Shown here one piece after another: positions 32,985-38,316 of a DNA stretch of 38,316 bases. A program made the position numbers and the translations under genes. This DNA comes from a virus. The stretch lies in the IMG/VR virus record IMGVR_UViG_3300011254_000509, positions 1-38,316 of that record. One strand, given 5' to 3'. The notes under the pieces are model-generated. The model was not told where the DNA came from. It made no database searches and worked only from the letters and a program-made list of their open reading frames with translations. How positions within the stretch are numbered: position 1 is the first letter of the stretch; each line of letters opens with the position of its first letter.

Positions 32985-33014
32985 CAAAGATACTACTTAT
33001 TTATAAACCGCCAA
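32985..33014 (-). promoter_or_regulatory. Promoter of the 32963 gene
   Basis: TTG (33014-33012), 19 bases, TATCTTTG (32992-32985), with GCGGTTTATAAAT after the TTG and a GTAAC leader after the -7 box. Same plan as at 277 and 35436. Confidence 0.75.
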
Positions 33015-33020
33015 ACTTTT

Positions 33021-34454
33021 TTAGACTTTTTTTATTATTCCTTTTTGAATCAATCGGAAATAGAAGTAACGAACGCAGTCCATTAAGTGGTTATCGGTGT
33101 CCTCTGGGTCGTCTAGTACGCGACCGTGCGTGTCAACTTTACGTGAGTAGTTCTCTTGTTCATGCGCTAGGTTCTCGCTCGACTTGGTGTAGTAAACATT
33201 TAAACCGTTCACGCCGTCTATTCCATCCAGTATGGAACCTTTAACTTTCACAGCCGGAGTAGCAACCCAACCGGCCCGCCTTAGAATCGCTATTTTCATA
33301 GGTCGGTTGTTGTCACATACTACATCAGAATTCTTTCGTACACCTAATTTCGTGAAAATGTACGTCACTATTCCTTCGTCCTCACCTCGTATCTGAGCCA
33401 ATTCGGTAGCGTTCATTTTTTCACGTATCTCGTTTTCACTTCGGTAGTTCAGTTCGTGCAGATATAAACCGCCATCATAATACTTGGCCGACATAATCGC
33501 CCACGGATCAACAGAACCCCAATCAGTAATGATATATTCCTCAGCTTCTAAGTTGAAGTAGTCTTGATCAGGAATTTCATTGAATCGGAATATTCGGTTA
33601 GGTCGCTCCGCTTTGGTTCCTAATCCATACACTTGCCAATTAAAACTACTCGCACTGTTTTTATTTTCGTTCTCAATGGTTCGGTTGAGTTCGTCTAGTT
33701 GTGGTTTAGTGAACTCCAAAGGATTTGATTCGAAGTCATATTCATTCGCCTCCTTTTCGGTTATCGTTCCATCCTGGACCACTTCAGCAAATTCAACGGG
33801 CTGATAAGATAGTATCTTTCGGCGTTGCTCTGGTGGGCAGAATGGATTGTCTTTGAATGTGGATTCGATTACAATGGCGCGGGGGTCTCTCGCTACGTCT
33901 TCAACCCAATGGCCTTTTTTCGGGTTGTAATCTATGAACATGAAATCGGAAGTTCTTTGATCTATTTGGTTGAATGTCTCCAGTGCGATTTTATACGGCT
34001 CATTCATCCACGAAACGTCCTGTTCTAATCCGTGTACTGTCTCTTCATCATCCGCGCCGTAAAATTCTAAGGTGGATTCGGTGGAATATGAAAGGGCTTT
34101 GTTTGTTTTGTTAAATTCGTGATTGAGTAACCAACGTCCGGTGCGTTTAAAATGCTTCTTCAAGTCGTTCAAGATGGTATCGACACAAATCCGCTTAGTG
34201 TCCCGCCAGATAGTGATACGTTTCGAGTGGTTCTGTCTCGCATAGAAATCTACGCAATCTATTAACGAAATGGTTTTAGATGACCTGGACGAACCTTTGT
34301 TGATTATGTACTTATAATGTTTACCTGAACCACCGCACCAACCACAGTCCGAATCCGTAGCGGTTGTTTTGCCTGTTCCGCCACAACTTTCACAGTCTTT
34401 GTTTATCGCGTTCCAGTTCTGTTCCCAAACGATTGTGCATTCTAGGTCGACCAT
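33021..34454 (-). CDS. terL: Terminase large subunit with DnaJ-like zinc motifs
   Basis: 477 residues from ATG 34454; an ATG at 34487 reads MGAFFF out of a terminator stem and is rejected. ATPase motifs: NKGSSRSSKTISL (Walker A, 54-61), DVSWMNEP (146-153), FIDYNPKKGHW (173-183). Nuclease acids: TDWGSVDPW (D311), VVCDNNRP (D381), NHLMDC (D459). Ahead of Walker A come CESCGGTGK (21-29) and CGWCGGSGK (37-45), a pair of CxxCGGxG motifs as in the DnaJ zinc domain. It packages DNA into proheads; the zinc pair is an unusual addition. Confidence 0.92.
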   Translation of the reverse strand: MVDLECTIVWEQNWNAINKDCESCGGTGKTTATDSDCGWCGGSGKHYKYIINKGSSRSSKTISLIDCVDFYARQNHSKRITIWRDTKRICVDTILNDLKKHFKRTGRWLLNHEFNKTNKALSYSTESTLEFYGADDEETVHGLEQDVSWMNEPYKIALETFNQIDQRTSDFMFIDYNPKKGHWVEDVARDPRAIVIESTFKDNPFCPPEQRRKILSYQPVEFAEVVQDGTITEKEANEYDFESNPLEFTKPQLDELNRTIENENKNSASSFNWQVYGLGTKAERPNRIFRFNEIPDQDYFNLEAEEYIITDWGSVDPWAIMSAKYYDGGLYLHELNYRSENEIREKMNATELAQIRGEDEGIVTYIFTKLGVRKNSDVVCDNNRPMKIAILRRAGWVATPAVKVKGSILDGIDGVNGLNVYYTKSSENLAHEQENYSRKVDTHGRVLDDPEDTDNHLMDCVRYFYFRLIQKGIIKKV

Positions 34455-34458
34455 GAGA

Positions 34459-34466
34459 CAAATATA
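34459..34466 (-). promoter_or_regulatory. Possible -7 box (TATATTTG) directly before terminase ATG
   Basis: Leftward TATATTTG ends five bases before the ATG at 34454, so a transcript would begin about at the start codon (leaderless). No TTG at -33. It follows directly on the terminator of the gene before. Confidence 0.3.
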
Positions 34467-34470
34467 AACA

Positions 34471-34503
34471 AAAAAAAACGCCCCCATAAAATAGAGGCGT
34501 TTT
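34471..34503 (-). terminator. Rho-independent terminator before terminase
   Basis: Leftward AACGCCTC and GGGGCGTT pair (one T-G), with a 9-base loop and then a long T run. It ends the 34524-34889 gene. The stem is GC-rich and read in frame gives MGAFF. Confidence 0.85.
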
Positions 34504-34523
34504 CCTTTTTCAGAATTATAAAC

Positions 34524-34889
34524 TTAAGCTAACCTAAAGTCGACATAATATTCTCTTCCTCTCTCAAATAACTCAAGGGCTTTTGAGTCTTTATCTATCC
34601 CGATATTAATACCCCCGTATGGAGTGTACTTTGAAAACTCTTTATTCTCCGCGCTTCCTTCAATCACAACACTTAAATGAATATTACAAGTATCGTTATC
34701 GTCACTTTCAGAATCAGAATTGTCGCAAATAAATTTAGCTCTAACAACTTGGTCTTTCATTTTAGAAAGTTTCCAGTTTTCAAAATCTGCGTGAGTGACT
34801 TCATGCGATTGTTTTTGCCCTGTCTGTACTAGATTTAGTACATAATTTGTAAAGGATGTCATATCCTTTGAATTGAATTGTGTAACCAT
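34524..34889 (-). CDS. Unknown protein with acidic insert
   Basis: 121 residues. A helical N-terminus (NYVLNLVQTGQKQSHEVTHA) is followed by AKFICDNSDSESDDNDTCNI, then IHLSVVIEGSAENKEFSKYT and a beta-rich end (REYYVDFRLA). Unrecognised. It stands between two strong terminators, so it forms a single-gene unit; no canonical promoter is seen before it. Confidence 0.6.
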   Translation of the reverse strand: MVTQFNSKDMTSFTNYVLNLVQTGQKQSHEVTHADFENWKLSKMKDQVVRAKFICDNSDSESDDNDTCNIHLSVVIEGSAENKEFSKYTPYGGINIGIDKDSKALELFERGREYYVDFRLA

Positions 34890-34938
34890 TTTCTTTATTT
34901 TTCATGGTATTGTGACAATATCGTCTCGGTAAATTTAC

Positions 34939-34978
34939 AAAAAAAAACGACACCTCGCCAAATGGTTTAGTGTCGTCT
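34939..34978 (-). terminator. Rho-independent terminator after 35033-35383 gene
   Basis: Leftward ACGACAC and GTGTCGT pair perfectly around a 16-base loop and are followed by nine T. Confidence 0.85.
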
Positions 34979-35032
34979 TGTATGAAAAGGTTTTGTTTAC
35001 TGTGCGTCTAGGTTATAATTGTTTTTGATTTT

Positions 35033-35383
35033 TTAGTCTTCGTAATAATCTTGACATTCAGTAATGTCATAAATCTTTTCGTATCCCTCTCCTTTTACAA
35101 CCAAATCAATGTAGTCTCCATAATAACCATTATTGTCTCCATACCCAGGGATTTTAACAGAATGACCTTTGATTGGAATCAACTCTATCCCATATCCTGG
35201 AATCCGCTTAAAGAATTTGTCATTTGTTAAGTCAAACTCTAATCCATCAAAATCTTTTAAGGTTAGGTCGCTCGTAGATAAGTAGTGATGCTCGCAGCAA
35301 TCAGAGACATGTTCTGAATAAATCTTGAATCCATTATCGAATATCAATCCTTCATCTTCTAATTCTATTACTCTTGCTTCCAT
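35033..35383 (-). CDS. Small early-promoter protein, unknown
   Basis: 116 residues, acidic, with Cys-Cys-His (VSDCCEHHYL) and two similar segments, KRIPGYGIELIPI and VKIPGYGDNNGYY, about 20 residues apart. The end is very acidic (ECQDYYED). A perfect promoter (35407-35436) and a strong terminator make this an isolated, well-expressed unit. Such isolated units often code host-directed functions. Unrecognised. Confidence 0.65.
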   Translation of the reverse strand: MEARVIELEDEGLIFDNGFKIYSEHVSDCCEHHYLSTSDLTLKDFDGLEFDLTNDKFFKRIPGYGIELIPIKGHSVKIPGYGDNNGYYGDYIDLVVKGEGYEKIYDITECQDYYED

Positions 35384-35406
35384 TTGTTTAATTTTTAGTT
35401 ACGACA

Positions 35407-35436
35407 CAAAGATAAACAATTATTTATAAACCGCAA
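35407..35436 (-). promoter_or_regulatory. Promoter of the 35383 gene
   Basis: TTG (35436-35434), 19 bases, TATCTTTG (35414-35407): exact consensus. The spacer begins GCGGTTTATAAATAATTG, and the leader CGTAACTAAAAATTAAAC leads to the ATG. It overlaps the end of the small terminase gene. Confidence 0.8.
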
Positions 35437-35721
35437 CTATTCTTCAGGTTTTTTTATAGAAATTTGGAAAGGCGTAATATCGAACGGTTCGTCTCCGCTT
35501 GTGTGGTCGATTCTATCAGGTGCTTTTCCGATTAGATGTTCAGCGAAAAATTTCATCCCTTCTTTGGTTTCTACAAAGTCAGCCATAAAGGAAATGACAT
35601 TATCCTGATCGTCTTGTTTCTGATATTTTAGTTCGAGAGCATTTAGAAGAATTTGCCGCGCTTCTTTTTCTTGAAGTCTTGGTTTTCTTCCCGCTCCTTT
35701 TCGTGCTCCACCTCTTGCCAT
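35437..35721 (-). CDS. Small terminase subunit-like protein
   Basis: 94 residues. MARGGARKGAGRKPRLQEKE is the basic opening typical of small terminase subunits and related phage DNA-binding proteins. A helical middle (KEARQILLNALELKYQ) and a short beta-like end (FDITPFQISIKK) follow. It would guide the large subunit to the packaging site. The large subunit is three genes downstream, with two independent units between them. Confidence 0.65.
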   Translation of the reverse strand: MARGGARKGAGRKPRLQEKEARQILLNALELKYQKQDDQDNVISFMADFVETKEGMKFFAEHLIGKAPDRIDHTSGDEPFDITPFQISIKKPEE

Positions 35722-35737
35722 GTATGAAAAACGTTGA

Positions 35738-36061
35738 TTATTCTATAATCCGCCCCAGCTTATGATCATAACATCTAACCACTAAATTCAACCCGGACTT
35801 GTTTGTTTGCATCAAATATACAACACTTTTCACGTTTTCAAACATCCAGTACGAACATTTTTTTAGTGGAACGTCTTGGAATTTGACTTCACCCGACTCT
35901 AAGTTAGTCATTTTAACGTAATTACCGTTCACTTTGTTTTGGATCACAAACAGGCCGTTTCGTCTTTGACTCCTATTAAAATGGGACAAGTCGATTGGTT
36001 CTACTGGTCCTTCTGGAACGGTTGCGGGCTTCCGCTTAAATATTTCCTTTAGAAATGTCAT
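35738..36061 (-). CDS. Unknown protein
   Basis: 107 residues from ATG 36061; a TTG six bases upstream is possible. MTFLKEIFKRKPATVPEGPV starts basic; the body is beta-rich (NGLFVIQNKVNGNYVKMTNL, EVKFQDVPLKKCSYWMF). It overlaps the membrane-protein gene before it by 26 bases. Unrecognised. Confidence 0.55.
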   Translation of the reverse strand: MTFLKEIFKRKPATVPEGPVEPIDLSHFNRSQRRNGLFVIQNKVNGNYVKMTNLESGEVKFQDVPLKKCSYWMFENVKSVVYLMQTNKSGLNLVVRCYDHKLGRIIE

Positions 36062-36248
36062 CTTCAAATTTATTTACGGTTAGTTGATTTAGTTTCTTTG
36101 CATTATGTTCCTCCATGCCTCGTTCGTATATGAACGTTAAAATGGGTGAGAAGATAATCGTCACGGTTAGGTAGTACCATGTGAAGTCCGTCACGGTTAG
36201 GTAAAGGGACATCAAGAATATGGCGTTAAAGAATGTTAGTTGTTTCAT
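36036..36248 (-). CDS. Small two-helix membrane protein (holin candidate)
   Basis: 70 residues. Two hydrophobic segments, NAIFLMSLYLTVTDF (8-22) and YYLTVTIIFSPILTFIY (25-41), then a charged tail (ERGMEEHNAKKLNQLTVNKF). This is the build of a small holin, though it lies far from the lysis genes. Two direct DNA repeats, gtcacggttaggta, code YLTVT twice. Confidence 0.5.
   Translation of the reverse strand: MKQLTFFNAIFLMSLYLTVTDFTWYYLTVTIIFSPILTFIYERGMEEHNAKKLNQLTVNKFEDDISKGNI
36161..36203. repeat. 14-bp direct repeat in the membrane protein gene
   Basis: gtcacggttaggta occurs twice, about 29 bases apart, giving YLTVT twice in the protein. Probably a small internal duplication. Confidence 0.7.
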
Positions 36249-36268
36249 AAGTTAAAGATATGTAAAAA

Positions 36269-37018
36269 TTATGCTCCACAGTCAAAAATGGTCTGCTGGG
36301 CTGTGTGGTTTTGTATTCGTTTAATTGCTGCTTCAAAGTATGGAGTATGCATATCACACCCATTAAATGAAGAATTAAATTTTATTGCTGATAAGCATAA
36401 AGATACTAATCCACAATGAGTGTCTAAAATACTAGCTATATCTATTCCCATGTCTCTGCAAAATTTTAATATTAAATCCCAAAGGAGAACAGGTTTTTGT
36501 GTTGGGTGAATCCTGACCTCATTAAGTTTCTTATTTCCTTGCTGAATCATTGGTTCTTTAATGCTCTTGCCTTGCATCATTCCAGCCCACAAATATTCAA
36601 TTTCTTTAACATAGTCTATAAAACTGCAGTAGGCTGTTTCAAACCCCTTAAAACTAACTTCTTCGGAGAACCCTTTTATCCATTTTATTCTTCCTGTTCC
36701 TAATTCTGAATAATTAACATAATCTACGCCAAAAAATATCTGCTCTTTAGTCACTCTCTTGAACTCATTAAACCATTCTTGTGAGGGTGTTTCTTTATCC
36801 CACACTGCAGGCTTCATCTTTTTATTCTTATTAGGGTTTAATCTTGTTCCGTTCTTTTGCTTTACTGTAGTTTTATTTTCTTTTACATAAGACATGTCTC
36901 CTACATTAATCCCGTAAGGTATATCAGTTATACCGATAGAGAAATAGTTATCTGGATAACGTTTCATTAACTCCATACAGTCCTCGTTGGTGATTTCAAT
37001 CTTATCTGTTACCTTCAT
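36269..37018 (-). CDS. DNA methyltransferase (N6-adenine/N4-cytosine type) with altered SAM motif
   Basis: 249 residues in the beta order: catalytic TDIPYG (31-36; usual DPPY), then HPTQKPV (171-177), then ILDTHCGLVSLCLSA (197-211) in the place of DPFxGSGTT. This is the COG0863 modification methylase plan. No restriction enzyme is next to it, so it may shield phage DNA. The GSG of the SAM loop is replaced by GLV, so activity is uncertain. It overlaps the preceding gene by ATGA. Confidence 0.8.
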   Translation of the reverse strand: MKVTDKIEITNEDCMELMKRYPDNYFSIGITDIPYGINVGDMSYVKENKTTVKQKNGTRLNPNKNKKMKPAVWDKETPSQEWFNEFKRVTKEQIFFGVDYVNYSELGTGRIKWIKGFSEEVSFKGFETAYCSFIDYVKEIEYLWAGMMQGKSIKEPMIQQGNKKLNEVRIHPTQKPVLLWDLILKFCRDMGIDIASILDTHCGLVSLCLSAIKFNSSFNGCDMHTPYFEAAIKRIQNHTAQQTIFDCGA

Positions 37019-37203
37019 AATTTCATAAGATTTAGCAACCTAGACCGTTCGATTTCAGCGAATCGTTCGGGTCCTGGTTCTGATTTAGTAATATTTTTAA
37101 CTGTGTCAAGTGTTCGACCGTTTACGACACGGGTTCCAGTGATTTGAAACGTGGTGTTTTTGATGGTGAACTGGTTTAGTGGGATTGGCTTTGTACGCTG
37201 CAT
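37015..37203 (-). CDS. Small basic protein, unknown
   Basis: 62 residues, rich in Thr, Arg and Asn (NQFTIKNTTFQITGTRVVNG), with a beta-like middle and a helical end (RFAEIERSRLLNLMKL). ATGA coupling to the methyltransferase; 28-base overlap with the zinc-ribbon gene. Unrecognised. Confidence 0.55.
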   Translation of the reverse strand: MQRTKPIPLNQFTIKNTTFQITGTRVVNGRTLDTVKNITKSEPGPERFAEIERSRLLNLMKL

Positions 37204-37400
37204 GGTTGCGGTTGTATTTTACAGTAAAAATCAATTTTCATTTGTAGACCTTCTCCACAATTATCGCAGCACCAATATATAAAGTTATTTTTATCAGTAT
37301 CTGGATAACAAAGATAAACGTCTGTCAAAACGTCTTTGTGTTCGCATTCGGTGCAAGTGTATGGTGCTTCAATATATAGCCTTTTTATGTCTAGTTTCAT
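37176..37400 (-). CDS. Zinc-ribbon protein
   Basis: 74 residues with CTECEH (about 16-21) and CCDNCGEG (44-51), a Cx2C...Cx2C zinc ribbon. Between them lies a beta-like YLCYPDTDKNNFIYW. It could bind DNA or act as an adaptor. Its end overlaps the next gene by 28 bases. Confidence 0.65.
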   Translation of the reverse strand: MKLDIKRLYIEAPYTCTECEHKDVLTDVYLCYPDTDKNNFIYWCCDNCGEGLQMKIDFYCKIQPQPCSVQSQSH

Positions 37401-37403
37401 AAT

Positions 37404-37511
37404 TTATCTAAGTATTAAATTTATAACTAATCCACCAATTACACCAGTGTAAAAGATGATTAACATCCTTCTTTCTTTTTTGGTGAATAGTTCTTTGTAT
37501 GGGTTTTTCAT
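37404..37511 (-). CDS. 35-residue membrane protein
   Basis: ATG 37511 overlaps the VRR-NUC stop (ATGA); TAA at 37404-37406. MKNPYKELFTKKERRMLIIF then YTGVIGGLVINLILR: a basic N-terminus and one membrane helix. Tight coupling on the upstream side supports it. Unrecognised. Confidence 0.6.
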   Translation of the reverse strand: MKNPYKELFTKKERRMLIIFYTGVIGGLVINLILR

Positions 37512-37843
37512 GATTGTATTATTTCCTTAAACTCTTCAAGCGACCTAACCAGATAGTAATCGAAACCCATTATTCTGGCACGTTCTTGAAATAAAATTTG
37601 ATTCTTCGATTGCTTTCCAGTTTCATCCTTAACCTCAACGAATAGGATACGATTCTGCATCATAACGATTAGATCCGAAACACCCGACATCATGCCAGTA
37701 GATAGTTTTCGCATTTGCTCCTTGACGTTTCGACCTTCATTCGGTACAGAAAAAATCATGCACTGTGGTTGATGTACGGTTCGGCAATATTCGTTACGGA
37801 ACCACTGTACTATTTCCTGCTGGATTCTTGCTTCTGTTTTCAT
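37508..37843 (-). CDS. VRR-NUC domain nuclease
   Basis: 111 residues. TEARIQQEIVQWFR holds the early acidic residue, GVSDLIVMM gives Asp57, and LFVEVKDETGKQS gives E70-x-K72, with NQILFQ (Q82) after it: the PD-(D/E)XK layout of VRR-NUC proteins, often the full length of such phage proteins. It could resolve recombination intermediates or cut structured DNA. Its start overlaps the stop of the repeat protein (ATGA). Confidence 0.85.
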   Translation of the reverse strand: MKTEARIQQEIVQWFRNEYCRTVHQPQCMIFSVPNEGRNVKEQMRKLSTGMMSGVSDLIVMMQNRILFVEVKDETGKQSKNQILFQERARIMGFDYYLVRSLEEFKEIIQS

Positions 37844-38316
37844 GCAAAGAATGATTTAAATGACTCATGACCGTATTCGCCAGAGGTGAGGTGGATAATA
37901 TCTGAGATATTTATATCCTTACGTTCAACATTTTTACGTGAAAGGAAATCCTTTACTCCGAATTTACAAGCACCAGTTAAAACACGATAACAAACGACAG
38001 CCTCTTCGAATGTCAAAACGCTATAGGTGGTTAAATCTTCATAGTCTGACTTTGATTTGTTCGAAGTCTTAAAAATTAAGTCCTCTTGAGCTTCTTTGAT
38101 ACTATCACCATGCGACCAACTTCCCTCACCGTCCGTAATAATATAAAACGTCTTTTCTGAACCGTATTTTTTCGCCTTGATTACGTTTGATTTTCTGTGT
38201 AATTTCTCGCAGAATATACCGTCTACTAAAATGTACTTACCATCTTGCCACTCGATATAGTCTAGGTTTGTTTCTGCTCCGATATACCTTGATTCGCCGT
38301 TAAGGTCTAGATAACC
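37840..38316 (-). CDS. Leucine-rich-like repeat protein, C-terminal part (enters from right edge)
   Basis: 158 residues, no start seen. It opens with GYLDLNGESRYIG, the end of an L-x-L-N-G repeat, and continues into a domain of about 140 residues: DGKYILVDGIFCEKLHRKSN, YIITDGEGSWSHGDSIKEAQ, YSVLTFEEAVVCYRVLTGAC, FGVKDFL and EYGHESFKSFF. I recall this C-terminal domain behind such repeats in phage and Bacteroidota proteins; its function is not known. It is probably the other end of the gene at 1-224, although joining base 38316 directly to base 1 shifts the frame, so repeats are missing or collapsed. Confidence 0.75.
   Translation of the reverse strand, partial: GYLDLNGESRYIGAETNLDYIEWQDGKYILVDGIFCEKLHRKSNVIKAKKYGSEKTFYIITDGEGSWSHGDSIKEAQEDLIFKTSNKSKSDYEDLTTYSVLTFEEAVVCYRVLTGACKFGVKDFLSRKNVERKDINISDIIHLTSGEYGHESFKSFFA

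Noticed and set aside
34455-34487. Upstream extension of terminase (MGAFFF...)
   Set aside because: These codons are read from a terminator stem and T run; the same happens at 22790-22804, so both extensions are artefacts.
1-38316. Temperate phage or integrated prophage
   Set aside because: No integrase, excisionase, recognisable repressor, attachment site or host flanking genes were found; absence could still be due to unrecognised small genes.

Overview
The window looks like a nearly complete genome of a tailed phage (siphovirus morphology) that infects a member of the Bacteroidota, probably a flavobacterium. The host call rests on AT-rich DNA, strong promoters of the Bacteroidota type (TTG, 19-base spacer, TAnnTTTG) at six places, a VirE/BT4734-type primase and a flavophage-like gene order. 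No integrase, excisionase, recognisable repressor, tRNA or DNA polymerase is visible, so it is more likely virulent than temperate. One gene with 60-bp leucine-rich-like repeats runs off the left edge (N-terminus) while its likely C-terminus enters from the right edge. This suggests that the sequence is one circular or circularly permuted genome, opened inside a repeat array.

Layout. 1-6916, leftward replication/recombination block: repeat protein N-terminus, DEAD/DEAH helicase, T5orf172 (GIY-YIG-like) endonuclease, AT-rich origin-like spacer, VirE-type primase/ATPase, a 30-aa membrane peptide, a small charged protein, a PD-(D/E)XK exonuclease, an OB-like single-strand-binding candidate and an HNH endonuclease that seems to have landed between that gene and its promoter. 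6917-7044 holds back-to-back promoters. 7045-9949 is the main rightward block: an SSB-tailed protein, a terminator, a second promoter, a YopX protein and a string of small unknown proteins (host take-over candidates). 9950-10049 separates convergent operons.

10050-30764, leftward late block. In transcription order: small charged ORF, prohead protease, HK97 major capsid protein, small basic protein, head-tail connector, a large neck/appendage protein with a C-terminal Lcl/DUF1566 domain, a small structural protein, an SGNH esterase-like tail protein, a TM/coiled-coil protein, tail tube, three small tail proteins, tape measure, distal tail and baseplate proteins, fibre proteins, then lysis candidates (permuted papain-like protein, DUF5675 protein, overlapping spanin-like pair). 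The portal gene (30830-32077) is on the opposite strand to protease, capsid and terminase, which is unusual.

32173-38316, leftward: small unknown genes, large terminase with a DnaJ-like double CxxCGGxG motif, small-terminase-like protein, DNA methyltransferase, zinc-ribbon protein, VRR-NUC nuclease and the C-terminus of the repeat protein. Five promoter regions (224, 6916/7045, 32963 and 35383 genes) carry a TTTATAAA palindrome next to the -33 box, and the four leftward ones also share leader sequence, pointing to a phage regulon. A second motif, TTTTCATACATTTGTT, precedes the portal and tail-tube genes and may mark late promoters. No database search was possible; family names rest on motifs and gene order.
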